A DNA stretch of 47,634 bases from Rhodanobacter fulvus Jip2 (GTDB lineage: Bacteria > Pseudomonadota > Gammaproteobacteria > Xanthomonadales > Rhodanobacteraceae), in assembly GCF_000264315.1 (NCBI RefSeq), contig NZ_AJXU01000013.1:1-47634 (forward strand), given 5' to 3'. The notes under the pieces are model-generated. The model was not told the origin of the DNA, did not search any database, and worked only from the letters and a program-made list of their open reading frames with translations. Of this stretch, positions 29,521 through 41,367 are shown piece after piece. The translations under genes and the position numbers were made by a program. Each line of letters opens with the position of its first letter. Position 1 is the stretch's first letter.

Positions 29521-30240
29521 TCACGGCAGCACGGCGTTGTGCGATACGTCGCTGACGTCGTCCAGCGCGTCGAGCTTCTCGAGCAGATCGAGCAGGGTTT
29601 CCTGCGCTTCCTCGGGCACCGCCACGCGGTTGTTCGGACGCATCACCACGCCGGCGTGCGAGGCATTCAGACCCGCGTCGATCAATGCCTGCTGCACCGC
29701 CTCGAAGCTGTCCGGCGAGCACAGCACGGCGCTTTCGCCGTTCTCGTTGATGACGTCGTCGGCACCGGCTTCCAGCGCCGCTTCCAGCACCTTTTCTTCC
29801 GCGGCCTCGTCACCGCCGGTCTCGAACACCAGCTCGCCGCAGCGGTTGAACTGGAACGCCACCGAGCCGGTGGTGCCCAGGTTGCCGCCGTGCTTGGTCA
29901 ACGCGTGGCGCACGTCGGCCACGGTGCGTACGGGGTTGTCGGTGAAGCAGTCGATGATCAACGCGATGCCGGCCGGGCCGTAACCTTCGTAGCGCAGCTC
30001 CTGCATGTCGGCGCCGCCGTCGGTGCCGGAACCCCGCTTGATCGCGCGATCGATGGTGTCACGCGTCATGTTGGCCGACAGCGCCTTGTCCACCGCGGCA
30101 CGCAGTCGCGGGTTGCCCCCCGGGTCGGCCACGCCGGCACGCGTGGCGACGGTGATCTCGCGGATCAACTTGGTGAACACCTTGGCGCGCTTGGCGTCTT
30201 CGGCGTTCTTGCGACCTTCGATGGACGGGCCTCTACCCAT
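29521..30240 (-). CDS. yebC: YebC/PmpR family regulator
   Basis: 239 residues from the ATG at 30240, of the YebC/PmpR/TACO1 family. The N-terminal [20 protein letters not shown] and the [20 protein letters not shown] segment are diagnostic. Members bind nucleic acid as transcription regulators, and recent work also links them to translation of polyproline stretches. The gene lies before ruvC as in many proteobacteria. A longer in-frame start at 30309 was rejected as it lacks conservation. Confidence 0.93.
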   Translation of the reverse strand: MGRGPSIEGRKNAEDAKRAKVFTKLIREITVATRAGVADPGGNPRLRAAVDKALSANMTRDTIDRAIKRGSGTDGGADMQELRYEGYGPAGIALIIDCFTDNPVRTVADVRHALTKHGGNLGTTGSVAFQFNRCGELVFETGGDEAAEEKVLEAALEAGADDVINENGESAVLCSPDSFEAVQQALIDAGLNASHAGVVMRPNNRVAVPEEAQETLLDLLEKLDALDDVSDVSHNAVLP

Positions 30241-30333
30241 GGCGTTGCCTGCACTCGACTCATTGGACAAGCGGCCAATTTTACCTGATTTCCGCCCCGG
30301 TGCCGGCACCTGCGTACGCGTGTCGCAGCCTGC

Positions 30334-30963
30334 TCACTCGACGGGGAAGTGGCCATCGCGCAGGAAAAGCCCGGCTCGCCGCGCCACGTCGGCGGAAAAC
30401 AGCAGGCCGGTGTGGTTGGCTTCCACCACGCAATGCGCGGTCAGGCCGGCCAGGCGGGTTTCCTCGACCGCGACGGTACCGTCGTGCTGTCCGTCCAGAT
30501 GGCCGAGCACGGCCCCCAGGCCCAGCGGCGTGCAGCCGGCAATCACGCCCACCTCGCGGGCGCCAGTCCAGCGCTCAAAGCCCTGCTCCAGCAATTCGCG
30601 GTTATGGCCGAGCAACACCTCGCCGCCGCGTCCCCACGCGGAAAAATTGCGGGCCGCGGCGCTGCCTTTCAGCGGTGACCCCAGGCAGACGACGCGCCCG
30701 GACGGCAGCTCGGCACCCACGCAGGCGCGCAGCGCCAGCAGGCCGCCGAGGCTGTGACCGACCAGATGTACCGGCTCGCCATCGGCGCCCAGCGCAAGCA
30801 TGCGGGCCTGCAACTTGTCGAGGATGCGCTGCTGGGTGGCGGCCACGCTCAAATAGTCGAAGCGATCGACCTGGAACCCCGCCTCCGCCAGCCGGCGATG
30901 CAGCATGGCCAGCGCGAAGCCGCGCATCCACAGGCCATGCAGCAGGATCACGTGATCGGACAT
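30334..30963 (-). CDS. Alpha/beta hydrolase
   Basis: 209 residues. The oxyanion segment HGLW (9-12) and nucleophile elbow GHSLGG (69-74, Ser71) are clear, with a late DGTVAVEET and NHTGLL (probable Asp and His of the triad). The layout suits small lipases/esterases or PGAP1-like serine hydrolases; the substrate is unknown. No signal peptide is seen, so it is probably cytosolic. It lies between aspS and yebC in the same direction, with 7-bp repeats just upstream of its start. Confidence 0.85.
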   Translation of the reverse strand: MSDHVILLHGLWMRGFALAMLHRRLAEAGFQVDRFDYLSVAATQQRILDKLQARMLALGADGEPVHLVGHSLGGLLALRACVGAELPSGRVVCLGSPLKGSAAARNFSAWGRGGEVLLGHNRELLEQGFERWTGAREVGVIAGCTPLGLGAVLGHLDGQHDGTVAVEETRLAGLTAHCVVEANHTGLLFSADVARRAGLFLRDGHFPVE

Positions 30964-30972
30964 TCAAGCGCC

Positions 30973-31000
30973 GGGATTCGGGATTGGAGATTCGGGATTT
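30973..31000. repeat. Degenerate 7-bp GGGATTC repeats
   Basis: Four units (GGGATTC, GGGATTG, GAGATTC, GGGATTT) end ten bases before the hydrolase start on the minus strand. No inverted partner is present. They belong to the same family as at 26259 and 29401. Confidence 0.75.
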
Positions 31001-31059
31001 GTACCAGCAGCCATGGCCAGCTTGCGCAAGAGGCGCTGAACAGCCCGTATTCCTACGCC

Positions 31060-32814
<1,755 letters not shown>

Positions 32815-32905
32815 GCGCTTGGAACTCCGGGCCGCGTTGGCGGCAAAAGCGGGGGAAAAGACTGCGAATTCTACCACCGCCGCCGAGGACTGCGGCGGCA
32901 GCGGA

Positions 32906-33220
32906 TCAACTCTTGCCGCCAGCCGACGGTGCCGGAGCGGGCGCCGGAGCGGGCGATGGCGCGGGCACCGGCGCCGGGCTTGCGGCTGATTTCGCGGCGG
33001 TGCCGTGGTCGCCGGCGAGGTTGCGCTTCTTGTCGCCATCCTTCTTGAAGTCGGTCTCGTACCAGCCGCTGCCAGCCAGCCGGAACGACGGCGCGCTCAC
33101 CATCCGGTGCAATTGCGGCTCGCCACAGGCGGGGCAAACCGTTGGATCGGCATCGGACATTTTCTGCAGATGGTCGAAATGATGACCGCAATGCTTGCAT
33201 TCGAATTCGTAGATGGGCAT
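32906..33220 (-). CDS. FmdB-type zinc ribbon protein
   Basis: 104 residues. The N-terminal zinc ribbon [20 protein letters not shown] plus [11 protein letters not shown] gives two CX2C pairs, the FmdB regulatory-protein family. [11 protein letters not shown] linker and a low-complexity Ala/Pro tail follow. It is typically found before aspS. Function is poorly known; the ribbon may bind nucleic acid or protein. The start at 33220 was chosen because the ribbon begins with it. Confidence 0.9.
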   Translation of the reverse strand: MPIYEFECKHCGHHFDHLQKMSDADPTVCPACGEPQLHRMVSAPSFRLAGSGWYETDFKKDGDKKRNLAGDHGTAAKSAASPAPVPAPSPAPAPAPAPSAGGKS

Positions 33221-33391
33221 GGGAAACTCCGTAGTCGATCGATCGCGATGGCGATGGAAACTCGCCATTATCGACCCGCAACACCGGATTTCAACGTCCC
33301 ACCGTACCCATGGGCGCAGCCGCCCCGCCGGCGTAGTCTCGGCACCCGGGCATGCGAAAGCGCGGTCATCGCCGGGGTCGCAATCCCATTT

Positions 33392-33407
33392 GGACGTCTA
33401 TACGTCT
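33392..33407 (+). promoter_or_regulatory. Tandem 8-bp boxes resembling MetJ met boxes
   Basis: Two adjacent boxes, GGACGTCT and ATACGTCT, each match AGACGTCT (the enterobacterial met-box consensus) at 7 and 6 to 7 positions; a weaker ATTGACGC follows. They lie about 75 bases before the TonB-dependent receptor start. Whether this organism has MetJ is not visible here. Confidence 0.4.
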
Positions 33408-33482
33408 ATTGACGCGCGCGACGAGTAAGCCTAACCTGCAGCCCGTTGCACTGCAGCAATTCCTTTCCCACGGAAATCCCCC

Positions 33483-35921
33483 ATGAGCAAGCACTCCGAT
33501 TCGAGCCGAACCACCTGGTTGCCCGCACTGGCGCTGCTGGCGCTGTCCACCGGCGCCGCCGCGCAAGATGTCACCGCGCCATCCCCCAACAAGGCCCAGC
33601 GCCTGGACGCGGTGATCGTCACCGGCACCCGCGCCGACAACCGTACGGAGAGCAGCTCGCTGACGCCGATCGACGTGGTCTCCGCCGAGGTGCTGCAGCA
33701 AACCGGCACCACCGAGCTGTCCACGGCGCTGGCGCGGATCATCCCGTCGCTGACGTTCCCGCGCCCCACCGCGGCCGACACCGCCGATGCACAGCGCCCG
33801 GCCCAACTGCGCGGGCTGTCGCCGGATCAGGTGCTGGTGCTGGTGGACGGCAAGCGCTGGCATCCGGGCGCCATCATCCTGACCAATGGCGTGCTGGGCC
33901 GTGGTTCGCAGGCGGTGGATCTGAACACCATCCCGATGGCCGCGATCGACCACATCGAAGTGCTGCGCGACGGCGCCTCGGCGCAATACGGCTCTGACGC
34001 CATCGCCGGCGTGATCAACGTGGTGCTGAAGAAAGGTGGCGAGGGCGGTTCGCTCGACGTGACCGGCGGCCAGTATTCCGCCGGTGATGGCCGCCTGTGG
34101 AAGGCTGCCGCCAGCTTCGGGATTCCGCTCAACAATGATCAGGGCTGGCTGCGCTTCACCCTGCAGGATGGCCACCAGGACTACACCAACCGCGCTGGCG
34201 TGGATCGCAACCGGCCCGAGGAAGGCGTGCGCCAGCGCTATGGCGACCCGGCGGTGAAGGACCACAACCTGTTCCTCAACGGCCAGTACGACCTCACGCC
34301 CGGCGTGCAGCTCTACGCGTTCGGCCATTACGGACGGCGCCAGAGCGAGTCGACCGCGTTCTTCCGCAACACGGCACATTCCAACGCGGCTCCGTCGATC
34401 TATCCCACCGGCTACCTGCCGCTGGAAGACGCCGATTCCACCGACCAGTCACTGGTGCTGGGCCTGCGCGGCAAGACGGCCGGCGGCTGGCGCTGGGACG
34501 TGAGCGGCAATTACGGCGCCAACCGGGTGTCGTACGCCACCATCCACAGCGTCAACGTGGCCTGGCTCAACGATTTCGGCAGCAGCCCCACGCGCTTCCA
34601 CGACGGCATCCTCAAGGCCACGCAGCAATCGTTCGACATCGATATCGCCAAGGAATTTTCGCTGGGCTGGCTGCCCAATCCGGTGACCATGGCCTTCGGT
34701 ACCGAGTACCTGCGCCAGACCTACGAGATCGCGGCGGGCGACCCGGCCTCGTACTACGTGGGCACCTCCGGACGCAGCGGCGGCGCGCAGGGTTTTGGCG
34801 GTTTCCAGGCGGCCGATGCCGGCTCGCACGCGCGCCACAACGTGGCCGAGTACGTAAACCTCGAAACCAACCTCACCGACCGCCTTGGCACCTCGCTGTC
34901 GGTACGCCATGAGGATTATTCGGACTTCGGCACCACCACGTCGGGCTCGCTGGCGGCACGTTTCGACTTCACCGACAGCTTCGCCCTGCGTGGCAGCGCT
35001 TCCACCGGCTTCCGCGCACCCTCGCTGGCGCAGCAGTACTACACCTATACCTCGTCGCTTTATTACGGGGCGAGCAACGTGCCCGCTGGCCTGACCCAGG
35101 GCATCTACAACACCGGCATCGTGTCGCCCACCAGTGCGATCGGATCGCTGCTGGGCGGGCAGCCACTGAAGCCGGAGAAATCGAAGAACTACACCATCGG
35201 CCTGGTCTGGAATCCCAGCGACGCGCTCAACCTCAGCGTGGACCTGTACCAGATCGAGATCGACGACCGCATCAGCCTGTCCAGCAATCTCTCGATCGCC
35301 TCGCCGGAGGCCCAGGCCTACCTGGCCGCCAACGGCGTCGCCAACACCAACTACAGCCGGGTGGCCTACTTCACCAACGCGGTGGACACGCGCACCCGTG
35401 GTGTCGATTTCGTGGGCAGCTATCGGTCGGACTTCGGCGACGCCGGCTCGTTGCAGAGCACGTTGAGCTACAACTACAACAAGAACGAGGTCACCAGCGT
35501 CAAGGCCAACCCCGCAGCGCTGGATGCGCTGGGCCTGGACCTGCAGCGCATCGACCGCCGCGACGAATTCGGCCTGCTGGCGGACAGCACGCCACGCAGC
35601 AAGCTGATCCTCAACGAGCTCTACACGTTCGGCCGCTGGAGCTTCAACGGTACGCTGACCCGCTACGGCAAGTTCACCTCCTACGCCACCAGCAACCCGG
35701 CACTGGACCAGACCTACGACAGCAAGTGGCTGCTCGACCTGGCGCTGAACTACAACCTGGACAAGTGGACGTTCACCCTCGGTGGCGACAACGTGCTCGA
35801 CACCTACCCCGACCGGACCATGGTCGGCAACGACAACAACGGCACCATGCCCTATTCGGTGCTTTCACCGTTCGGCTTCAACGGCGCTTATGTCTACGGC
35901 AAGGTGGCGTATCGCTGGTAA
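33483..35921 (+). CDS. TonB-dependent outer-membrane receptor
   Basis: 812 residues. It has a signal peptide (about 1-27), a TonB-box-like DAVIVTGT (42-49), a plug domain (LRGLSPDQVLVLVDGKRW, IDHIEVLRDGASAQYGSDAI, AGVINVVLKKG), then a 22-strand barrel ending in GKVAYRW with the aromatic C-terminal residue typical of such proteins. It imports a substrate such as a siderophore, cobalamin or other nutrient across the outer membrane using TonB energy. The substrate is unclear, and no biosynthesis or transport genes are adjacent. Possible regulation by methionine-type boxes is noted upstream. A strong shared terminator follows. Confidence 0.93.
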   Translation: MSKHSDSSRTTWLPALALLALSTGAAAQDVTAPSPNKAQRLDAVIVTGTRADNRTESSSLTPIDVVSAEVLQQTGTTELSTALARIIPSLTFPRPTAADTADAQRPAQLRGLSPDQVLVLVDGKRWHPGAIILTNGVLGRGSQAVDLNTIPMAAIDHIEVLRDGASAQYGSDAIAGVINVVLKKGGEGGSLDVTGGQYSAGDGRLWKAAASFGIPLNNDQGWLRFTLQDGHQDYTNRAGVDRNRPEEGVRQRYGDPAVKDHNLFLNGQYDLTPGVQLYAFGHYGRRQSESTAFFRNTAHSNAAPSIYPTGYLPLEDADSTDQSLVLGLRGKTAGGWRWDVSGNYGANRVSYATIHSVNVAWLNDFGSSPTRFHDGILKATQQSFDIDIAKEFSLGWLPNPVTMAFGTEYLRQTYEIAAGDPASYYVGTSGRSGGAQGFGGFQAADAGSHARHNVAEYVNLETNLTDRLGTSLSVRHEDYSDFGTTTSGSLAARFDFTDSFALRGSASTGFRAPSLAQQYYTYTSSLYYGASNVPAGLTQGIYNTGIVSPTSAIGSLLGGQPLKPEKSKNYTIGLVWNPSDALNLSVDLYQIEIDDRISLSSNLSIASPEAQAYLAANGVANTNYSRVAYFTNAVDTRTRGVDFVGSYRSDFGDAGSLQSTLSYNYNKNEVTSVKANPAALDALGLDLQRIDRRDEFGLLADSTPRSKLILNELYTFGRWSFNGTLTRYGKFTSYATSNPALDQTYDSKWLLDLALNYNLDKWTFTLGGDNVLDTYPDRTMVGNDNNGTMPYSVLSPFGFNGAYVYGKVAYRW

Positions 35922-35940
35922 GCGATAGCGGTTCGATCCA

Positions 35941-35975
35941 ACAAAAAGCCCCGGCCTTGTGCCGGGGCTTTTTGT
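35941..35975. terminator. Bidirectional intrinsic terminator
   Basis: Perfect 15-bp arms ACAAAAAGCCCCGGC and GCCGGGGCTTTTTGT around a 5-base loop lie between the convergent receptor gene and clpB. T-runs are present in both orientations. Confidence 0.9.
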
Positions 35976-35989
35976 TGTCGGCGATCAGC

Positions 35990-38587
35990 TCACGCACCGA
36001 TCTTGCGGAACTCCAGGTGACCGCCCTCGGCCACCACGTCGATGGTGTCGCCACCCTGGAACTGGCCCTGCAGGATCTGCCGCGCCAGCGGGTTCTCCAG
36101 TTGCTGCTGGATCGCCCGTTTCAGCGGCCGCGCGCCGTACACCGGGTCAAAACCCACGTTGCCCAGCAAGGTCAGTGCCTCATCGCTGACGTCCATCTTC
36201 AACTGGCGCTCGGCCAGGCGCTTCTCCAGGTACTGCAACTGGATGCGGGCGATGGCGCGGATCTGCGTCTTGTCCAGCGGGCGGAACACCACGATCTCGT
36301 CCAGCCGGTTGATGAACTCGGGGCGGAAGTGCGCCTGCACCACGCCCATCACCGAGGCCTTCATCTGGGTGTACTGCTCCTCCGCGTCACCGCTGCTTTC
36401 GGAGGCGTCCTGGATCATCTGCGAGCCCAGGTTCGAGGTCATCACGATGACCGTGTTGCGGAAATCCACGGTGCGGCCCTGGCCGTCGGTGAGGCGGCCG
36501 TCGTCCAGCACCTGCAGCAGGATGTTGAACACGTCCGGATGCGCCTTCTCCACCTCGTCCAGCAGGATCACGCTGTACGGCCGGCGGCGCACCGCCTCGG
36601 TGAGATAGCCGCCTTCCTCGTAGCCGACATAGCCGGGCGGCGCACCGACCAGGCGCGAGACGGAATGCTTCTCCATGAACTCGCTCATGTCGATGCGCAC
36701 CATCGCGTCGGTGGTGTCGAACATGAACTCGGCCAGCGCCTTGCACAGCTCGGTCTTGCCCACGCCGGTGGGGCCCAGGAACAGGAATGAGCCGTTCGGC
36801 CGGTTCGGATCGGACAGGCCGGCGCGCGAGCGGCGGATCGCGTCGGCCACCGCGTGTACCGCCTCGTCCTGGCCGACCACGCGCTGGTGCAGCTCGTCCT
36901 CCATCTTCAGCAGCTTGTCGCGCTCACCCTCCAGCATCTTGCTGACCGGGATGCCGGTCCAGCGCGCCACCACCTCGGCGATTTCGTCGGCGGTGACTTT
37001 CGTCTGCACCAGCTTGAAATCCTGCGTCTCGGCGGCCTGTGCCACGGCGAGCTGCTTCTCCAGCGCGGGCAGCTTGCCGTACTGGATCTCGCTCATGCGC
37101 GCGTAATCCTGCGCGCGCCGGGCGGCCTCCAATTCCTGGCTGGCCTGCTCGATCTGCTCCTTCACCTTGGTCGTGCCCTGCAGCGCGGCCTTCTCGGATT
37201 TCCAGATTTCGTTGAGGTCGGAGAACTCGCGTTCCAGCTTCTCGATGTCGGTTTCCAGGTCGGCCAGGCGCTGCTTCGATTCGCTGTCCTTTTCCTTCTT
37301 CAGCATCTCGCGCTGGATCTTCAGCTGGATCAGCCGGCGCTCCAGCCGATCGAGTTCCTCCGGCTTGGAATCGATCTCCATGCGGATGCGCGAAGCGGCC
37401 TCGTCCATCAGGTCGATCGCCTTGTCCGGCAGCTGGCGGTCGGCGATGTAGCGGTGCGACAGCGTGGCCGCCGCCACGATCGCCGGGTCGGTGATTTCCA
37501 CGCCGTGGTGCACGGCGTAGCGCTCCTTCAGGCCGCGCAGGATCGCGATGGTGTCCTCGACGGAAGGCTCGCCCACGAACACTTTCTGGAAGCGCCGCTC
37601 CAGCGCGGCGTCCTTCTCGATGTACTTGCGGTATTCGTCCAGCGTGGTGGCGCCGATGCAGTGCAGCTCGCCGCGGGCCAGCGCGGGCTTCAGCATGTTG
37701 CCGGCGTCCATCGAGCCCTCGCCCTTGCCGGCGCCGACCATGGTGTGCAGCTCGTCGATGAACAGGATCACGCGGCCTTCCTGCTTCGAAAGATCGCTGA
37801 GCACCGCCTTCAATCGCTCCTCGAATTCGCCGCGGAATTTCGCGCCGGCGATCAGTGCGCCCATGTCCAGCGACAGCACGCGGCGGTCGCGCAAACCCTC
37901 GGGCACTTCGCCCTTGATGATGCGCTGGGCCAGGCCTTCCACGATCGCGGTCTTTCCCACGCCGGGCTCGCCGATCAGCACCGGGTTGTTCTTGGTGCGC
38001 CGCTGCAGCACCTGGATGGTGCGGCGGATTTCCTCGTCGCGGCCAATCACCGGGTCGAGCTTGTTGCGCTCGGCGCGCTCGGTGAGGTCGATGCAGTATT
38101 TCTCCAGCGCCTGGCGCTGTTCCTCGGCGTTCTCGCTCTGCACTTTCTCGCCGCCGCGCAGCTTCTCGATCGCGGCTTCCAGATTGGCCTTGTTCGCGCC
38201 GGCCGCCTTCAATGCGGTGCCCAGCTCGCCCTTGTCCTCCAGCGCCGCCAGCACGAACAGCTCGCTGGCGATGAACTGGTCGCCGCGCTGCTGGGCCAGC
38301 TTGTCGGTGAGGTTGAGCAGGCGGTTCAGATCATTGCCGAGGTTGATGTTGCCTTCCTCGCCGCTGACCCGCGGCAAGCGCTCCAGCATGTCGTTGACGC
38401 GCTGCTGCAGCGTCGGCACGTTGACCTGCGCCTGGGTCAGCAGCGGCGCGGTCGAGCCGCCCTGCTGGTTCAGCAGCGCGGCCATGACGTGGGCCGGTTC
38501 CAGCATGTTGTTGTCGCGGCCCACGGCCAGCGATTGTGCGTCGGCCAGCGCCTGCTGGAAACGCGACGTGAGTTTGTCCATTCGCAT
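35990..38587 (-). CDS. clpB: Disaggregase chaperone ClpB
   Basis: 865 residues (E. coli ClpB has 857). It is an AAA+ ring ATPase that pulls aggregated proteins apart with DnaK. It has an N-terminal Clp repeat domain, NBD1 (GEPGVGKTA), a coiled-coil M domain (about 400-530), NBD2 ([10 protein letters not shown]) and Walker B elements ([20 protein letters not shown]). The ATG at 38587 gives [20 protein letters not shown], matching the family; ATG 38602 and longer frames are less likely. A heat-shock promoter lies 49 bases upstream. Confidence 0.97.
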   Translation of the reverse strand: MRMDKLTSRFQQALADAQSLAVGRDNNMLEPAHVMAALLNQQGGSTAPLLTQAQVNVPTLQQRVNDMLERLPRVSGEEGNINLGNDLNRLLNLTDKLAQQRGDQFIASELFVLAALEDKGELGTALKAAGANKANLEAAIEKLRGGEKVQSENAEEQRQALEKYCIDLTERAERNKLDPVIGRDEEIRRTIQVLQRRTKNNPVLIGEPGVGKTAIVEGLAQRIIKGEVPEGLRDRRVLSLDMGALIAGAKFRGEFEERLKAVLSDLSKQEGRVILFIDELHTMVGAGKGEGSMDAGNMLKPALARGELHCIGATTLDEYRKYIEKDAALERRFQKVFVGEPSVEDTIAILRGLKERYAVHHGVEITDPAIVAAATLSHRYIADRQLPDKAIDLMDEAASRIRMEIDSKPEELDRLERRLIQLKIQREMLKKEKDSESKQRLADLETDIEKLEREFSDLNEIWKSEKAALQGTTKVKEQIEQASQELEAARRAQDYARMSEIQYGKLPALEKQLAVAQAAETQDFKLVQTKVTADEIAEVVARWTGIPVSKMLEGERDKLLKMEDELHQRVVGQDEAVHAVADAIRRSRAGLSDPNRPNGSFLFLGPTGVGKTELCKALAEFMFDTTDAMVRIDMSEFMEKHSVSRLVGAPPGYVGYEEGGYLTEAVRRRPYSVILLDEVEKAHPDVFNILLQVLDDGRLTDGQGRTVDFRNTVIVMTSNLGSQMIQDASESSGDAEEQYTQMKASVMGVVQAHFRPEFINRLDEIVVFRPLDKTQIRAIARIQLQYLEKRLAERQLKMDVSDEALTLLGNVGFDPVYGARPLKRAIQQQLENPLARQILQGQFQGGDTIDVVAEGGHLEFRKIGA

Positions 38588-38635
38588 CGTGATGTCCACC
38601 ATCAAGGTTGGCGCGAGGCGCGCCGCTGACATGCG

Positions 38636-38663
38636 ACATGCGGACGCTCCCCGGCGATTCAAG
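38636..38663 (-). promoter_or_regulatory. Sigma-32 type heat-shock promoter of clpB
   Basis: On the minus strand CTTGAA (38663-38658) is followed after 14 bases by CCGCATGT (38643-38636). The sigma-32 consensus is CTTGAAA-N11-16-CCCCATNT, so the match is nearly complete. It is 49 bases upstream of the clpB ATG, supporting heat-shock control. Confidence 0.75.
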
Positions 38664-38744
38664 CGTACGTCTTGCCGCATGGGTCGACGCAACCGCGACC
38701 GCTCGCGAGCTTCCTTTCACACCGCGTTTGCTAGAGTCATCCGG

Positions 38745-39587
38745 ATGTCGACCGCGAACCCCGCCACCGCGACCGCGCCGTCCGTCGCGCTTCCACCGCC
38801 GCCCCTGCCTGCCGCCGATACGCGCTGGGCGCTGTTCCTCGACGTCGATGGCACCTTGCTGGATTTCGTCGACGACCCGCTGGCGGTACGTGCCGACGCC
38901 CCCCTGCGGGAGCTGCTGCACGCGCTGCACCGCGCGCTCGATGGGGCCATGGCGCTGGTCAGCGGGCGTGGCCTGGCTGACCTGGACCGCATCTTCGGCG
39001 CCTCGCACTGGGCAGCCACCGGCCTGCATGGTCTGCAGTTGCGCCGCGCCGATGGCAGCGTTCGCGAGATCACCACCGACCCCGCGCGGCAGGCGCAGTT
39101 GTGCCGCGCGGCGCAGGCGCTGGCCGCCCGTTTCGAGGGCGTGACGTGGGAGGACAAATACAACGGCATCGCCCTGCATTGCCGCCGCGCGCCCGCGCAG
39201 TTCGCGCCGCTGCATGCGGCGGCCATCGCCCTGCTGCCGCAGCTGCCCGGCTACGAACTGCAGCCGGGCAACCTGGTGCTGGAGTTCAAGCCGGAGGGCA
39301 TGGACAAGGGCAAGGCGCTGCTGGAGCTGCTGGACAGCGAACCGTTCCGCGGCCGCCTGCCGATCTACCTGGGCGACGACCTCACCGACGAGCACGCTTT
39401 TGCCAGCATCAATCAAGGTCACGGCATCAGCGTGCGTGTAGGTGACCGCGAGCCCACCCATGCCCGTTTCACATTGTCTGGCCCCGCTGCCACGCAAGCT
39501 TGGCTGGATCGCGTCCTGGACGCTCTGATGCAAGGAACCCCCGCCCATGCCCCAATCCCCGGAGGCCACACTGCCCGCCAGCCTTGA
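38745..39587 (+). CDS. otsB: Trehalose-6-phosphate phosphatase
   Basis: 280 residues of the HAD superfamily. The catalytic motif [10 protein letters not shown] (Asp33, Asp35, Thr37) and [12 protein letters not shown] are characteristic of OtsB, which dephosphorylates trehalose 6-phosphate to trehalose. Start 38745 was chosen because the family N-terminal domain begins about there; the larger open frame upstream is antisense to clpB. The last 41 bases overlap the next gene. Divergent from clpB, it leads the trehalose operon. Confidence 0.94.
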   Translation: MSTANPATATAPSVALPPPPLPAADTRWALFLDVDGTLLDFVDDPLAVRADAPLRELLHALHRALDGAMALVSGRGLADLDRIFGASHWAATGLHGLQLRRADGSVREITTDPARQAQLCRAAQALAARFEGVTWEDKYNGIALHCRRAPAQFAPLHAAAIALLPQLPGYELQPGNLVLEFKPEGMDKGKALLELLDSEPFRGRLPIYLGDDLTDEHAFASINQGHGISVRVGDREPTHARFTLSGPAATQAWLDRVLDALMQGTPAHAPIPGGHTARQP

Positions 39588-41367
39588 GCTTGGCGTGATC
39601 GGCAACGGCAGCGTTGCCGCACTGATCGACAGCCATGCGCGCGTCGTATGGTGCTGCCTGCCGCGCTTCGACGACGACGCCAGCTTCTGCGCGCTGCTGT
39701 CGCCCATCACCGAGGGCGGCGACTGGTCGATCGAGCTGGAGGATTTCGACCACGCCGAGCAGTACTACCTGCAGAACACGGCCGTGCTGGTCACCCGCCT
39801 TTTCAGCCGCCACGGCGACGCCGTGGAAATCATCGATTTCGCCCCGCGCCATCGCTCCAACGGCCGCTTCTACCATCCGGTGATGCTGGCGCGCCGGGTC
39901 AGCCCGATCAGCGGCTCGCCGCGCATCCGCGTGCGCCTGCGCCCCTTGTGCGACTACGGCGCGCGCGCCGCGCCCACCACCTCGGGCAGCAACCACATCC
40001 GCTACCTGCTCAGCAGCGTGGTGCAGCGCCTGACCAGCGACGTGGCCACGCCGCTGATCGAGCGCGGGCTGGCGTTCGGTCTGGATCGCCCGGCCCATTT
40101 CATCTTCGGCCCCGACGAAACCCTCAGCGAAAGCCCGACGGTGTTTTTCCACCTGATGCTGGAACGCACGCTGGAATACTGGCGCGAGTGGGTGCGTTAC
40201 CTTTCGGTGCCGTACGAATGGCAGGACGCGGTGATCCGCGCGGCGATTACGCTCAAGCTGTGCCAGTACGAGGCCACCGGCGCCATCGTGGCGGCGCTGA
40301 CCACATCCATCCCCGAATCGGCCGGCACCGCGCGCAACTGGGATTACCGCTACTGCTGGCTGCGCGACGCGGCGTTCACCGTGCGCGCGCTGAACCGGCT
40401 GGGCGCCACCCGCACGATGGAGGAATACATCCGCTACGTGTTCAACCTGATCGCGGCGCAACCGGACCCGGAAACCGGGGACGCGGAGATCGGGCCGGTG
40501 TTCGGCATCACCTTCGAGCGCGAGCTGACCGAGCGGCAGGTGCTCAGCCTGGCCGGCTATCGCGGCATGGGCCCGGTGCGCGTGGGCAATGACGCCTGGC
40601 GCCAGCGGCAGAACGACGTCTACGGTTCGGTGGTGCTGGCGTCGGCGCAGTTGTTCTTCGACCGCCGGCTGGAACATCGCGGCGACAAGCTCACCTTCCA
40701 GCGGCTGGAACGCATGGGCGCGCTGGCGCTGCGCACCGCCGAGCAGCCGGACGCCGGGCTGTGGGAGTTCCGCGGCCGCGCCGCGGTGCACACCTATTCG
40801 GCGGCGATGTGCTGGGCCGCCTGCGACCGGCTGGCGCACATCGCCACCGAACTGGGCCTGGACGACCGCGCGCGCTACTGGCACGAGGAGGCGGTGCAAT
40901 TGCATGCGCGCATCGAGGCGCGCGCGTGGAACGGGGAGCTGGGGCATTTCGTGGATGCCTATGACGGCGAGCACCTGGATGCCAGCCTGCTGCTGTTGGC
41001 CGACATCGGCTTCGTCGAGCCGATGGACCCGCGTTTCATCGCCACCGTGGACGCGATCGGCGCGGCGCTGGGGCGCGGCGAATACCTGTTCCGCTATATC
41101 GCCCCGGACGATTTCGGCGCGCCGGAAACCAGCTTCAACATCTGCACGTTCTGGTACATCGAGGCACTCGCCGCCACCGGCCGCAAGGATCGGGCGCGCG
41201 CGATGTTCGAGCACATGCTGAAGAAGCGCACCGCGCTGGGGCTGCTGTCCGAGGATCTGGCCCCCGACAGCGGCGAGCACTGGGGCAATTATCCGCAGAC
41301 CTATTCGCTGGTGGGGTTGATCCAGGCCGCCATGCGCTTGTCGCGCCGCTGGGAGGACGCCTTGTGA
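39547..41367 (+). CDS. GH15 family glycoside hydrolase
   Basis: 606 residues of the glucoamylase-like GH15 family. Typical motifs are the N-terminal [48 protein letters not shown] near 258-277, and a C-terminal [19 protein letters not shown]. Bacterial GH15 members are known as trehalases or glucan hydrolases, and placement between otsB and otsA suggests trehalose turnover or control of trehalose level. It lacks a signal peptide, so it is cytosolic. Its start overlaps otsB by 41 bases, and otsA follows with overlap. Confidence 0.92.
   Translation: MPQSPEATLPASLELGVIGNGSVAALIDSHARVVWCCLPRFDDDASFCALLSPITEGGDWSIELEDFDHAEQYYLQNTAVLVTRLFSRHGDAVEIIDFAPRHRSNGRFYHPVMLARRVSPISGSPRIRVRLRPLCDYGARAAPTTSGSNHIRYLLSSVVQRLTSDVATPLIERGLAFGLDRPAHFIFGPDETLSESPTVFFHLMLERTLEYWREWVRYLSVPYEWQDAVIRAAITLKLCQYEATGAIVAALTTSIPESAGTARNWDYRYCWLRDAAFTVRALNRLGATRTMEEYIRYVFNLIAAQPDPETGDAEIGPVFGITFERELTERQVLSLAGYRGMGPVRVGNDAWRQRQNDVYGSVVLASAQLFFDRRLEHRGDKLTFQRLERMGALALRTAEQPDAGLWEFRGRAAVHTYSAAMCWAACDRLAHIATELGLDDRARYWHEEAVQLHARIEARAWNGELGHFVDAYDGEHLDASLLLLADIGFVEPMDPRFIATVDAIGAALGRGEYLFRYIAPDDFGAPETSFNICTFWYIEALAATGRKDRARAMFEHMLKKRTALGLLSEDLAPDSGEHWGNYPQTYSLVGLIQAAMRLSRRWEDAL

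Noticed and set aside
36854..38629. A 591-residue frame antisense to clpB
   Set aside because: The ClpB domains on the minus strand are complete and well conserved.
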